From the NCBI GenBank assembly GCA_022495995.1, contig JAFEMH010001302.1:62001-126000 (forward strand): a DNA stretch of 64,000 nucleotides, given 5' to 3'. Positions 23,696-36,125 of this stretch are shown one piece after another. The stretch comes from Adenophora triphylla var. japonica (taxonomy: Eukaryota > Streptophyta > Magnoliopsida > Asterales > Campanulaceae). The notes beneath the pieces are model-generated. The model saw only the letters and a program-made list of their open reading frames with translations, did not search any database and was not told the origin of the DNA. The stretch's first letter is position 1; each line of letters begins with the position of its first letter. A program made the translations under genes and the position numbers.

Positions 23696-24733
23696 GTTTG
23701 GTGCCCACCGTGGGGCCCGTAGTTTTTTTGATTTTCAAAGGGATTCAAGCATCATCAGGATATACGAGAACTGGGAATAAGGGAATGCATGCCCAAGATA
23801 ACTTCGACAAACGGAAGCAGGTTCTTCGCAACCTGGTGGATCCTTAGAGCGCCGTTCCTAGGTACTCTTCGGGCAGGGTCCAAACATAAGCAACTGGGGG
23901 CAACAAAACGATTGATCAGAAATTTCCTTGGCTTTAATGATGATGATCAACCGGATTATCGAGTGACAGGCATAAGGGACTTCAAATTCACAACGCGAAA
24001 GCCCTTCCTTTGGCATATCGCCCCTTCAGCAAGTTGTCCACTTCACGGGAAGCAGCCCAGGCAATATGGCCTACTTCAAGTAAGTTGTAGTCGATTTCAA
24101 ATTAGATGTAAGTTGTTACGAGTATTTCCATAAAAGTTTACTAGTAGCAACAGGACGAGTTCAACCTGAAGGAAATATATATCTGATCATATTTTAAGTT
24201 GTAAGGCACACGCCCTTCTAATGGTACAAATATTTTGCATCTTTCGTAAAGTTGTTTAAGGTTGTTACACCTTCGCATGGTCGCACGCTTTCGTGTTTTA
24301 ATTAAGGAGTAGGTGGGCCAACATGTCATGTACATGTTGATTACCCCCTTGCACTTAATTAAAGCTACGGACTCAAGTTGAAATCATAAGGATGTAACAT
24401 CAACATGTTACCATAACAGCATAAGTTTTATATATTTTTCCCATTCAGACTTTCCCCAAAAAAGCGGATCCACAACCTGATCCTAACTAATATATTCAAA
24501 AAGCCACAACATGGCTTCAAAAACAAATAAACCACCCAAAAGTCTATAACTAAGAAAGACACCACAATCCATTACAACCTAAAAAGATCTAAAGCGAGGA
24601 CAAACCCCTCGGCAAAAATAATCAAGTTGTTGAACCATAGAAGTTGTTTTTGGAGGACCACCCCCTCCATTAAAATTCAAAAAAAGTAAAACATCAAATT
24701 GCCTTTTGAAGTTGATAGAAACATACCTGGTCT
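23696..24733 (+). other. E3 primer site and leader
   Basis: The putative primer-binding site is 23697-23717 (TTTGGTGCCCACCGTGGGGC). Its tRNA is not identified. A short frame from 23789 (MPKITSTNGSRFFATWW, 114 codons) is in the place where a gag would start, but I recognise no gag motif. The rest is non-coding. Confidence 0.5.
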
Positions 24734-26352
24734 TCAGCCCTCTTTCTTATCCTCTTCCCGGCTTTCATCAACTTGTCCCTCCTTACCAGCATCTTGAACC
24801 TTCGAACTCACTTCCCCAACATCAACTGCTTCACTTAGAAACACATTCATCATTGCAACCTCATCTTCAATGCTCCACTTGATGTGTTGCCCCATTTCGT
24901 ACTCCTTGATAATTTCTATATAACTCTCCATTATTGTCTTGCTAGCATCGAACATGAACCTCTCCTTTGCGGCTTCCAATTCCTTCACATGTTCGTCAGT
25001 AGCCTTTGACAACTCGTTCTTCAGCTTAGCAACCTCATCAGCGTAAACCTCCACGTGTTTCTCAGCTTGTGTAGCCCTAAGTGTCTCAAACTTGACTCTT
25101 TTATCAAGCACCTTGATCCTATCCTCTTTTACCTCCACATCTTTAACCAAGTTAACCGCGAGATTCAAAGTCTGCATATAAACAGATCCTTAGAATTCTA
25201 CGTAAACTACTTCGAATGCAGGAAAAGAAGAAGAAGCATTGTTACCTTCTCAGTATAAGCTACAATATTGTCAGCATCCTTCTGCAATACCTTCACCACT
25301 TCAACCTCATCCAATTTTCTCTTTTTCTCAATCTTGGAACTTTCTCATTTTGATAGGGGTGACTTACTGTCTTCCTTCTTCACTCCAAATTTTGCCCTAA
25401 TCACGGACATGATATCCTTCACATCAAAACCTGCCTAGGGATGAGAAACTGCAAGATAAAGAAGCCAGTCAACTAAACAAACGAAAAGACAAGTAGAAAC
25501 AAATAAGAAAACTTACCAGACGACATCTTGTGAGAGCACTCTTCTACCATCTTGTCAGACTCCACTTCTGCCCCCGCACTTTCAGAGACAAATGCGACTG
25601 GTAAAGGAACAAACTTACGGGATTCTTCAGGTAAAGCCCTTACTTTTTGGACAATCTCTAAAGAATCATCCAACTTCGGAAAAAGATCACTCAGCTTGGA
25701 AACTACAAGAAGCAAACAAGGGTTAATCAATCTGAGTAAATCAAACAAGGTGAACAGGTAAAAATTAAAACCCTCACCTTCTTTCTTCCATTCGCAAGTC
25801 TCCTTTTCACCACCTCCTATAGTGTCTTTTTTCACAAAAAAGAACCTATTCTTCCGATCTCTATACGAGTCCAGAGAATCAACTATCAAACTAAGAGCCT
25901 TACTCTTCACCCTAAATCCAAACATACACGTGCCATGAGTCCTAATATCGTAACAACAAGCAAACTCATCCAAATCTACCCTTAACCCCGATTCAACACT
26001 CAACCTATCTAGGGTAATCAAAGCCCTCCAACCAACAGGCATAAGCTGACAATAGGCAAGGTTGGTAACTTCAAAAAATGAGTGATAAGAGGGGAGAAAG
26101 GGAATTTGAGGTCAATAGTAAAGGGATTCTCAAGAATACAAACCCAGTCTTCCGAAACGCAATTAGAAAATAGGTTAGGGTTGGGATCCATAAACTCCAC
26201 ACCCACAGGAAAAGGGAAATTCTTTCGAAGAATATCAATGCTAGCAAGGGTCATGGCGCATACCTCATCATCAGGTTGGTCCGTAACATCTAGATGACGA
26301 AAACCAGGGGGCAACACTGAGCTAGGGTAGCAATTTCCTTGGAATTACCCAT
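24734..26352 (-). pseudogene. Antisense accessory gene of E3, Transposase_28-like, with introns
   Basis: It reads opposite to its retrotransposon, likely from ATG at 26352 (MGNSKEIATLAQ). The conserved block is LPPGFRHLDV ... FPFSPLI ... FFEVTNLAYCQL, MPVGWRALITLDRLSVESGL, KNRFFFVKKDTI, resembling the plant 'putative gypsy-type transposon' domain found in antisense ORFs of Tat-group elements (family knowledge; not searched). The C-terminus (25171-24734) is a long coiled coil ending SREEDKKEG. Three introns with GT-AG ends are visible on the minus strand: 25777-25703 (AAG/GTGAGG...TTGTAG), 25516 to 25435 or 25449 (TG/GTAAGT...AG) and 25245-25172 (AAG/GTAACA...ATGCAG). Frameshifts near 26317 and 26060 and one TGA in the third exon inactivate it. 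Confidence 0.7.
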
Positions 26353-26666
26353 CCTGAGTAAGAAAATCAAGCTGCAACAAAAGAGAAAAGGAAAATTTTC
26401 TGAAGAAATTTGAAACTCACCAAAGTATGGAAGACCTTTCGTTGAAATCGCCAAGTATTGAAGAAAAGAGGCCCCAATCGGCGTAATAAAAAGGGATGGG
26501 ACTTGACGGTTGAAGGGCCCTAGGTACACTCGAATGCCTAAACCCTAGGATTTAGAAGTTGTCACGCTGAAAGACCGCCAGATAAGGAGAAATGTGGTCG
26601 CCGGCAGAGAGATGGTTAAAATTTTAATTTTTTAACTTATTTAAAAATTCAAAATTTGCGGGAAAT

Positions 26667-27200
26667 TGTTTGGGGTAAAAAATCACGTCCAGCATGTTAC
26701 AACTTGGCGCCACATCCTGACCTCACACCATGAAGCAACATCTTGCCAAAACAACCTTCCTGCAAAATAAAACTGTCATTCTCCTATCTTCCGAAAACGT
26801 TACCACAAACCAAGTCAAAGATCTTCAATACCCATTTTACCAAATGAAGTACCTTCAACTTATCACGGATTTCGAGGAGAAAAGAGTGGAAAATGGTAGA
26901 CTCGATACAACCGTTATTTTCATGTTGTTTAAATAGCATTAGATCGACCCATGTATACAAACACTCACTAACACTTACACTTACACACACACACACATTT
27001 TGTATTCACGCTTCATTTTACTCTCTACCATCACAAGATCAATAAAATTCCATTGTTCCGAGGTTTTGTGCCGGAAAACATGTTGTTCAAGGGCTTTCCT
27101 CATTAAAACCTATGTTTTTACATCTTGAGTTAAGGTGATCATATTCCATGTTGCCCTACTATCGTCATTGGGGTCAAAATGCTTAAATTTGGCCAAAACA
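26667..27200 (+). repeat. E3 3' LTR
   Basis: 534 bp, preceded by a short purine-rich tract (GCGGGAAAT) and paired with 23173-23695. Confidence 0.93.
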
Positions 27201-28299
27201 CTTACCTACCTAGATCAGAAAATCACATATATAAACATATACGATAGCAATTAAGCTAGTTTAGAGAACTAAACTTCTATTTAAGAGAAAACCCTAAAGG
27301 AAATTAAATAAATTATTTTGATATAGTATTTGGAAAAAATATATCATTGACCAATGCACGTCGTTATAGATTTTGGGGAATAACCATTTTGTGGATTGAG
27401 TTACGATAAACAAAATCATATCGGTGGATGGATCGAGCCCTTGGAAACAAATGATATTATGTGTTAGTGTTTGATTAAGCAATAATCGTGAACAATACAT
27501 TTGGGAGTCGAAAAGAGATTAAGTTGCAATCACCCCCTTTATCTTTATCGAGTCTTTATGATCAATCTTAAGATATGGAAAATCATATATTGACCCCTAG
27601 ATTTGTTGGGGCAGTTAAAGGTTAATTGAAGTTAAAAATGGACAGACTTGTCTTTGATATTTTAAAAGGTGATAGATTGACCCATTAAGTTGGAATTGAT
27701 TGAGTATGTTCCGTTAAGAAATATTGTTGATTATTATTATTTGGGGTTAAGTTTTATTACTGTTGCTTTGATGAAATCTTGGAAAATATTGCTTTGATGA
27801 AATCTTAGAAAATATTGCTTTGATGAAATTTTGGAGAATATTGATTTGATAAAATTTTGGAGAATTTTGCTTTAATATGGGTTTTAGGCTTGTGTTTTTG
27901 GGATGATTGACTATGTTGAAGGACTGTAAGTGCATTAAGCTTTATTGAATAACTTCTTTTAAGTTAGTAGGAATAGGAAAGATCCAAAATTTTATCAAGG
28001 TTAAATGGAGATTTATTTAATCTTTGACTGATTTATTATGTGATATATCTGCAAATAACTACCTCACGTATGTTTCAGGCATCCCTTTCCTTAAAACTGG
28101 GGGCCACCGCTCATCTGGTTCAACCGCTGCAAATCACTTTAACAAAAATCAGTTCTACTCTTTCTAATTATTATACATTCAATTTCGAATGGTTGTTCAT
28201 ACATAAAATTTTCATTAAATCAAGCTTACTTCGTTCTATAAAATCACAAAAACATTTTTTATATTTAAGCTTTACGATTTTTTGCTTGATCTCATGGCT
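27201..28299. other. Spacer between E3 and E4A
   Basis: 1.1 kb AT-rich. It holds a 26-bp tandem repeat (27763-27866) and otherwise nothing I recognise. The exact start of the E4A LTR is not defined and may lie inside this stretch. Confidence 0.55.
27763..27866. repeat. 26-bp tandem repeat, 4 copies
   Basis: The unit TTGCTTTGATGAAATCTTGG plus AAAATA is repeated four times with increasing divergence to the right. Confidence 0.85.
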
Positions 28300-28625
28300 C
28301 CTGAACATTGTGATTGAGTTGCGACATACGAGCTGGTATCCGGGGTCAGGACCCAGCTCGGCGTACAGCCAAGTTAAATCCATGGAAAGGGTTCAACTTA
28401 ACACTTGTCAACGAGCTGAATTCGGGGTCAGGCTTCAGGTCTGGTTACAAGTTGGGTTCGTGGTCATGATCCAACTTAATGACAATGGTTAAATTACAAT
28501 GTTCAACAGACAAAAAATTTGAGCTCAAAGACTCACGAGTCACCCAGTTTGATCTCACTCTTTCACATTACAACATATATTTATTACCCAGGTTATATGC
28601 TTCCTACTCTTGCCCCGCACGAGTG

Positions 28626-29910
28626 TAAGTACCCCAATCTGGATCACTCTCTTCCAAGCTCACGGGAAACACTGCAAACTCACACAAACGTGATCTCGAA
28701 CACCCGTAGCCTTCAAAAACTCCAAAACCCACCAACCAAACCAAGGGGGGCCATTCTGGGATTAAAAAGTGCAAAAGGACTTTTTGGGAATTTTGAAAAA
28801 TTTGGAAAAGCAAAGGCTGTCCGTGCGGACCACTTTGCATCCAAACATCATAATTACAAAATCCCCTTAAAGTCCACAATATTCTCTTAAATCCAGGAAA
28901 ACCAAAAAACTGGTAATGGCAGTGTCGTGCGACAAAGCTAGCCAGAATCTGGACCCTATAAATAGAGGCCTCCCCCTCTCATTTTTCACACACAATCCTC
29001 TTCTCCTCTCTCTCCCCCAACCTTTAGGCTTCCTCTCTAAGACCCTTCTGGCAATTCCGGTCCCTTTCGGTTCCCTCCGGGGCATTCCGAGGCCCCTCGT
29101 GGTACTCTGAAGCCCTGCCGAGCACTACCGAGCGCTCCCGAGATGCTCCCGAGCTGCCCTGAGGCACTCCCAAGGCATCCCGAAGCCTTGCCGATCCATC
29201 CCGAAGTCCTGCCAATCCATCCCGGGGCATTTTGATCCATCCCGAGGTGTTCCGGCCCTTTTCGAGCTCAACCGACGATTCCAACGCACGCCGAAACTCT
29301 GCCCTAGTACAATCGACGATCCCGATGCACGACGAACCTCTGCCTGAGTCCAGTCAACGATCTCTGTGATCCCTACGCACGATGAAACTCCGCCCGAGTA
29401 TACACCTGACACTCCCAAGGCACGTCGAAGCTCTGTCCGCAGAAACCGGCACGTCCCGAAGCAATCCTGGTCCGTCCTGGAACACTATTCAACACTCAAA
29501 CACTATTCCCCCGTAGAAGACAGACACGAACCAACATTGGTAAGGCTTCCTTCCCACACTATTTCAATACATACCGTACGATGTAGACATTATATACAGC
29601 ATGCATTTTTAAAAAAAGCACACACACACACACATAACTTTTAAAGAAAAAAGGGGAACCAAAAGACTCGTTTTTTACGAGGCGACTCTGGTGCGCATTT
29701 ACTATGCCCTTCCCGAGGAGTAATCTGACCTCCGAACTCAAAATCTCATCACACAACAACAGTTTTTTAACTAAGCCTTTTCTCAATGTTTTGGGCTAAA
29801 TCAAAACGGCGTGGCGACTCTACAAGCAAAAAACGCAGCGACACTCGGTCCCGACTGATCAATGCCAGATGCCGGGGCGCCCGCGCGCGAGCCGGATCCT
29901 TGTAATTTCA
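28626..29910 (+). repeat. E4A 5' LTR (part alignable with E4C)
   Basis: It matches the reverse complement of about 41222-42395: GTAAGTACCCCAATCT at the left, TATAAATAG at 28957, GACACGAACCAACATTGGTA near 29523, and GCCAGATGCCGGGGCGC near the end. R/U5 is rich in degenerate TCCCGAGGC-like units (about 29070-29450). The palindromes TGTCGTGCGACA (28923-28934) and GTCCGTGCGGAC (28817-28828) lie upstream of the TATA box. Confidence 0.85.
28957..28965 (+). promoter_or_regulatory. TATA box of E4A LTR
   Basis: TATAAATAG, with an identical box in the E4C LTR, followed by CTCTCATTTTTCACAC typical of a plant transcription start. Confidence 0.7.
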
Positions 29911-29911
29911 G

Positions 29912-29931
29912 TTGGCGACTCCGATGGGGAC
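29912..29931 (+). promoter_or_regulatory. Primer-binding site, tRNA-Arg type
   Basis: TTGGCGACTCCGATGGGGAC, one base after the LTR end. It is close to the primer site reported for Ogre/Tat elements. Confidence 0.8.
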
Positions 29932-31166
29932 ATTTTGTTTTAAAAACTTTTAAACAAAAAATAAAAGATTTTTAAAATGATGATGAGGGTCAAACTTTTA
30001 TTTTACCCCTCTCTTTAACTGTTGTGCGTGTGTGCATGTGTTTTACTTTTTTATTTTACAAAAAAAAATACAAAAAATGCATCAATATACATCTGTGTAC
30101 ATACATTTAAAATTCTTCAAAAAAAAAACTTTTGTTACTCAGAAAAAGAATTTTAGTGACCGTACATTACTCACACTGCTGCCTCGGATACACTGCACAC
30201 TATAACCCTTAACCCGGGGTGGTCTCAGTTGCAGTTCGTTTGGCCTTCCTACGCCTCTCGGACGCGCACGAGATTATTCCAAACATCCCATCCTAGCCAG
30301 TGTCAACCCTGCACGCTTGCGTCATACTCTGTCCAGACTAGGTTGGTTTTTACCCAGTCCGTGTCATAAAGCCTGGATACATATCCCATACCGGCCCTTT
30401 TCCTGGGCCGAAGCTCGGAACTCAAGATCCCTTGCGCAAGCAAAGCGATGAAAGGTCATGCTAAAATCTTGACCCGATCTTGATTTCCGAAGCTACACCC
30501 AAACGATGTTCCATCCCGGATATACATCCATGCCCACATGACACCATGTCATCAAGACTTTAATAAGTCAGCCATGACAATATGACCCAGCCAACGCCTA
30601 ACGTCACAGATCCCTTGCGTAATCAAGGTAAAGAGAGGTCATACCGAACTCTCGACCAGATCTTGACTCAGGTGCCGGCTCGGCTCACTATTCACATGGC
30701 TAACGCATTAAAACGAACATGACAGGCTCGGTCCTTAGGTTAGATTTTTCTTTTAGGCCGGTGGAAACCGCTTGCCCTGTAGGACCCTCGCCCGGGGATG
30801 TCCACCCCGAGATGTCGAAATACAGGTGCAAAACGAGGGGCTTATAGCCGCACAGATGGTTTCCACTGACCCAGGATCTAGCATAGTTGCGAAAAAGAAG
30901 TGCAATCTTTTCCAACCAACTTAGGATTCTGAGAAAACACGTTTTAAGTAAATTAAAACAACAAAAAAAACATAAATAAAAAAAATGCAGAAACTGCATG
31001 TCACATGAGCTTTCTACCTTTTATCCAAAAGGCCTCCCCATGTCTAAACCTTACCCGTCAACCCTTCCAGCGAACCGAGAGTGGTTGAGAGTACTTTTCA
31101 GTATCGAAGTTACAAGGTCCGACAACCCTTCCAGTTCAGCGGTCCGAACAGTCCGCTATTCCCCCA
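29932..31166 (+). other. E4A 5' leader
   Basis: 1.2 kb untranslated leader, conserved in E4C (reverse complement of about 53430-54142), for example GATGTCCACCCCGAGATGTC near 30795 and TCTTGACCCGATCTTGATTT near 30468. I see no gene in it. Confidence 0.75.
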
Positions 31167-33133
31167 TGGCGGGATCAACAGATAACAGTGAGGGAAATGG
31201 AACCCCGCCACTAAGAAACCTACAGACAATGGAGGAGGTGTTGCGAGCCTTCGAAACTCTCAAGAAGCGCCAGGAAGAGCAGCAAGCCTGGATCATAGAC
31301 ACCATGCGCCGCTGCGGAGCCGTGGTCGTGCCCCAAACAGATGGGACTTTCATTCTCATAGAGGACGAAGAAATTCCGGCTCCCCCGGTCTCTCAAAGCT
31401 ATCAGAAGGTCCCGCCTCCGCCAAGCTACGAGATCCCAGCAACGCAAAAGCAGCTCTCGCTCAAAGCTTCACTCGGGCATCAGACAAGCTGCTCCGATCT
31501 GCCCGCCTCAACACAGCCAATTTTCCGGCCTTGCGCCCCAAGCTCAATACCAACATCACACATACGTGCCTGCTCCGCCAGATCTCAATGCATCTCGGTA
31601 TCCCCCAGGATTCAATCCTCTGCCTCTATACGAGCCTCGCAGCCATAACCAAAAATCCCAATGTTTACCCGGGACAGACATTCCAAGCGGATATCCCGAC
31701 ATTTCAAACCTACCACCCGCTAGTCTGCCACTTGGGGATAATGAAACATTTCCCCAGTTTTCGAACACAACCCTTAGTGGCCCGGGCAATCACGCCCTCA
31801 ATTCCAACAACCCAGGGTACGGGATGGTATACACTCAACTACCTCCCCAAGACTCCCGAATGGCGATCCCATCAGCCAATCAACCCCCATCTTCGGTTTC
31901 CATCCCCTAAAATGGCAACCTGCCTCAACCTACTAATCCCCACATGGCTTGGTTGATCGAACAGATGAAGGACATGCAAGACAAACTAGCCAACTCTTGG
32001 AAGGACTCCCTCATGCCCACTGATCCGAATAAAGTGGTCCCGCTTCCTCTGAAATTCAAAATGCCGGAAATGGAAAATTTTGACGGTACAGAATGCCAAA
32101 AAAACCCACATCGACACCTATGTCTTGGGTATGAGAGCCAAAGGGGCAACCCCTCAACAAATGGCGGATCACTTCCAGCATTCCCTCAAATCCACAGCGT
32201 TAAGGTGGTTCCTCAACGTAAAGGCAGAAAACCGCTCCACGTGGGACCAAATCAGCGAAATCTTCCTAGAGAAGTACCGCGCCAACCTCGAATGGGAAAC
32301 AAACCGCCATGATCTGCAAGCCACCGAACAAAAGGACGACGAGCCTGTGGGTGAGTTTTATAAAAGATGGAACTGGAAGCTAAGCGAGATAATGAATCCG
32401 CTTTCCAAGGAGGAGCAAATGGACATCTTCCATTCCTGCCTCAAACCATCTCTGAGGACCTTGATCAGCCATCACTTCTATCCGGACCTCCGTGCCATGG
32501 TCAACGCCGGAACCAAGTTCGAAAAGACCCTAAGTCTCCAGAAGACAACAGCGACCCCTGCTTCGTCTTATCGCTATCGGACAAACCTGTCAAATCCAGC
32601 ACCTGTCCCGAACAAAGGAAAAGAAGCAGCCGTAACGGTCCACTACATCCAGAATGGAGCTCAAGTGAACTGCGATCAAGCACCCCCGAGGAACAACAAT
32701 TCCCCCTCGCATACCACAGTTCCAGCATTTCGACAACCTCGAAATGCCTCTGGGCCAAGTATTTGAAGCACTGGTAAAGTGAAATCTCCTCAAGCCTCTC
32801 TAGAATTTCCAACCAAAGACTCTTAAACCCAATATGGATATGAGCAAGCACTATGTCATCCATAACTACCCCGGTCACACCACTGACAATTGCTTCGTGC
32901 TGAAGCAAGTGGTCCAGGGGCTAATCGAAGAAGGAAAGTTGGAAGGCCCCCGTGGCCCCAACACAATCGGAAATCCGTTCCCCCGAAACGACAGGGTGAA
33001 CATGATAGCCTTCAGCGAGACTCTATGCAAGAGTAAGCCCCCTGCTATCTCCGAAATCGTCAACATGCTATCCCGCAACGACTGGGAATGCGAAACCAGA
33101 GTCAAACGTTCCCTCGACCGGGAATCCAGATAA
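31167..33133 (+). pseudogene. E4A gag (frameshifted)
   Basis: Capsid polyprotein of a Tat-type gypsy element. It starts MAGSTDNSEGNGTPPLRNLQ, then a charged segment (EEVLRAFETLKKRQEEQQAW) and a proline-rich linker (YGMVYTQLPPQDSRMAI). The retrotransposon gag core is MPEMENFDGTE, THIDTYVLGMRAKGATPQQM, HSLKSTALRWFLNVKAENRS, WDQISEIFLEKYRANLEWET, and EQMDIFHSCLKPSLRTLISH. A Cys/His segment (HNYPGHTTDNC) follows near 32865. Frameshifts lie near 31445, 32095 and 32780, and a stop at about 31910. The E4C copy at 51632-53142 is much better preserved and confirms the order. Confidence 0.88.
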
Positions 33134-33249
33134 GAACGTCCAAGGGTGACTGTCTCCTTACGATCTCTGCCACGATCGAGACACACCCATGGATGGATCG
33201 AACACTCCCCGTAGGAGACTGAATCAAACGGCAGCACCGGAAGTGGTCT

Positions 33250-33835
33250 AACCTTCACAGATGCAGACTTACCGATATGTAAAAACAGATACAACGAGGC
33301 CCTCCTCATCCTCATAAAGATAGAGAGGTTCTACCTCCCAAACGTCCTGGTCGACAAAGGCTCCGCCGTCAACATCATTACCCTGCGCACAATAAAACGA
33401 CTTCGTGTCGACCGCTCCCTAATGAGACCTTCGCCTCGGATAATTCGAGCTTACGAATCCACTCCACGCCATTTCGTAAGAGTAACCAATCTGAGGATCC
33501 AATTCAACGAACAACTGGAGTCTGTAGAATTCCAAGTTGTGGAAATCAATTCAACCTTCTCCGCCTTGCTGGGACGACCTTGGCTGTACTAGATGAGAGC
33601 AGTATCATCTACTCTTCACCAATGTGTGAAATTCATCAATGCCAACGGAAACCTCGAGGTGATCCACGGGAGCAGCACGATGGAAAGCGCTTGGCCAGCA
33701 AGCCTTGACCCAGAAAAAGGTCCCGACATGACCGAATATTCCTCTGCAGGCGAGTCTCTAGTCATGACCCGCTACGAAATTGATCCCTACATCCACGCTC
33801 TAAGTCGTGATGAGCTAGAGATCGAAGTACTCTAG
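33250..33835 (+). pseudogene. E4A aspartic protease region
   Basis: The frame contains NVLVDKGSAVNIITLRTIKR (active-site Asp followed by Lys-Gly-Ser in place of the usual Asn-Gly-Ser), VTNLRIQFNEQLESVEFQVV and FSALLGRPWLY, the standard layout of a gypsy protease. A stop at about 33590 follows, then a segment starting MRAVSSTLHQCVKFINANGN that in related elements links protease to RT. RT itself does not follow. Confidence 0.75.
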
Positions 33836-34955
33836 GGCCAAGACGACAACGCTGAATTATGCGACTGCGAAGAATGCATGAAAGAAGATCAAGAGATGGA
33901 CGCCCAGATGGAACTTGACCGAGAAGTAGACTCATACTTCGCCGAAAATCCTCCTGAGGAAAGCTGGCTCATCACCGACCCGCTATTATAGGACAACCCT
34001 CTTGCCGACACGCTCGAATCTCATGGGGACAGCCATCACAGCATAGTCCAATTCAACATCCAGTATCTGACTTGGACGAACAATGGCGCAACCTCCTTCA
34101 AAGCCTAATCAGAGAAGGAGAGATAGCATGCCCCCTCGACTCAGACATCGTAAATGTCATCCAAGCAAAGATCCCAGATAAGGAAGCAGATTCTACGAAA
34201 ATAATCAACATCAGCAAGAATCAACTCCGAATCAGCAAATGCTTTGCCCTTTTGGAAGAAGCTCTCCATGACTTATATCATCAAGGCCCCCTGAGATCTG
34301 GTAGCAACACCAATGGAGGAACACCGTCACAGGAGCAACCTAAAACCTCCACGATCTGGTTTGAAGTCGAACCGCATGCAAGCCATCCTCCGGGAACCGC
34401 ATCTACTGAAGAATGGCCACCAAAGCCATCGCCAACCTCTCTAGACCTACAGCCCACAAGGAGCAATGAAGTCTGGTCTGATCCCTCGTCGCCTAGAGTC
34501 TAGCTTCGAGTCATGTTATCTGTGAATTCAAGTCTTTTGAGTCATCTGATGGCTATACGCCGGAAGATTGTGAGTCCATAATCAACATTGTATCTTCTCT
34601 ACGCTTTCAATAAAAGGTCCGACCTTTCTTGATATCCTTCCATTGCATATTTAACGAAATGATGAGTTAACTAAATCACAAACAGTTAATAACTATTCAT
34701 CTAATAAAGAAGCAGACACATTAATTGAACAAATGCATTAAACAAACCTTTAAGCACATTGTCAAACGAGAGAAAAACCTGGCCCAAGCTGCCGAGAAGG
34801 TTTTAATCACAGTGAATTTGGGAACTACTGAAGAGCCAAAGAGACGCACGTCAGCACAGCGCTTCAATCAGATCTTCCAATACCTCAAGAACGGGGAAAC
34901 CGCCTTCATGAACGAGGAAGGCCAACGCAAAGAATGAATCAAAGCGAAGAGCATC
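33836..34955 (+). other. Spacer replacing RT/RNase H in E4A
   Basis: 1.1 kb where RT and RNase H should be. A 143-codon frame (34072-34503, IACPLDSDIVNVIQAKIPDK) resembles nothing I recognise. A poly(A)-signal-like CAATAAAAGG lies near 34609. The same stretch, starting around TAGAGTCTAGCTTCGAG at 34495, is present in E4C at about 51600-51240, so this layout is shared by both copies and is not a private deletion. Confidence 0.55.
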
Positions 34956-36125
34956 GTGGCCCTAAAATGCCTCGCCTCTCACTTTGTCATTCTTGGAGAC
35001 ATGCTATACAAAAAGCTCTACCAAGGACCGCTCCTACGCTGCATCAGCCAGGAAAAAGCAAACGAGCTCATGAATGAAGTCCACAATGGGTCTTGCAGCC
35101 CCCACTTGAACGCCAGAGCCCTGATGCAAATCATTCTTCGAATGGGCTACTACTGGATCTCCATGGAGGCAGACTGCACCCACTTTGTCCGAAGCTGCGA
35201 CAAGTGCCAACGGTTCTCCAACCTCAATCATCTACCTCCTCACGATCTCTACTGCATGACTACACCCTGGCCCTTTGCCACTTGGGGAATTGACTTTATC
35301 GGGAAGATCGCTCCGCTAGGCAGCAACGGCCACGAATTTGGTAGCCATCGACTACTTCACAAAGTGGGTCAAAGCCAAGTCATACAAAGTGCTCACTTCC
35401 AGGAAGGTCACTCATTTCCTCAAGGAAAACATCATATGCCGATACGGCATCCCGAAAAGGTCATATCAGACAACGGGTCCCACTTTGAAGGAGAATGCGA
35501 CAGACTGCTGGCCGAATTCAAGATCACACGCCACAAGTCTTCTCCCTATAGGCCACAAATAAACGGCGCAGTAGAAGCAGCAAACAAGACCCTCGAAAGG
35601 ATCATCCGAAAAATGACCACATGGGGATGAGATTGGCCTGAGAAGCTGCACCTGGCACTTTGGGGCTACCGAACATCAGTTAGAACAGCCACGAGAGAAA
35701 CTCCATTCGCCCTGACATACGGGATGGAAGCAGTACTACCCGTGGAATCGGAAATTCCCTCACTTCGAGTGTTGTTGGAAAACGAGATCAACGAAGTCAA
35801 ATGGCTCCGAAGCCGACACGACGAACTGGCTCTGCTAGACGAGCGCTGACTAAAGGCCATGGAGCACATTCGAGCCTACTAAAGCAAAATGGCTAGAGCT
35901 TTCGACAAGAAAGTCAAGTCTCGAGACATCAGGGAAGGCGACCTGGTACTCAAGGAAAAGCCTCCCACTCGAACCAACCCACTGGGAAAATGAGAACCAA
36001 CATGGATCGGCCCTTTAGTGGTTCAAAAGATCTTCTCCGGAGGTGCCATGAAGATGACAGACCTAGACGGCAATCCCTTCATGAATCCTGTCAACGGAAG
36101 CAAACTTCGCAGATACTTCGCATAA
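34956..36125 (+). pseudogene. E4A integrase (multiple stops)
   Basis: Ty3/gypsy integrase, Tat lineage. Zinc region: VHNGSCSPHLNARALMQIIL with GYYWISMEADC and CDKCQRF. Core: first Asp in WGIDFIGKI, second Asp in VISDNGSHFEGE, Glu in NGAVEAANKTLERIIRKM; then FALTYGMEAVLPVE and the C-terminal FDKKVKSRDIREGDLVLKEK ... GPLVVQKIFSGGAMKMTDLD. The frame changes near 35330 and 35450, and stops occur at 35630, 35850, 35880 and 35990. It would join cDNA to the host chromosome if intact. Confidence 0.88.

Larger units (their letters stand above)
23173..27200 (+). mobile_element. E3: small non-autonomous LTR retrotransposon with an antisense gene
   Basis: The LTRs are 23173-23695 and 26667-27200, both starting TGTT(C/T)GGGGTAAAAAATCACG and ending AAATTTGGCC(G/A)AAACA. 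The flanks CTTAT (23168-23172) and CTTAC (27201-27205) are a 5-bp TSD with one change. A primer-site-like TTTGGTGCCCACCGTGGGGC follows the left LTR after one base, giving plus orientation. The 3-kb interior has no protease, RT or integrase; its coding content is on the opposite strand. This is the layout of LARD/Tat-related non-autonomous elements. Confidence 0.88.

Noticed and set aside
29024..29418. Overlapping minus-strand frames in the E4A LTR
   Set aside because: Open because of the GC-rich degenerate repeat in R/U5; no conserved motif and the E4C LTR counterparts differ.
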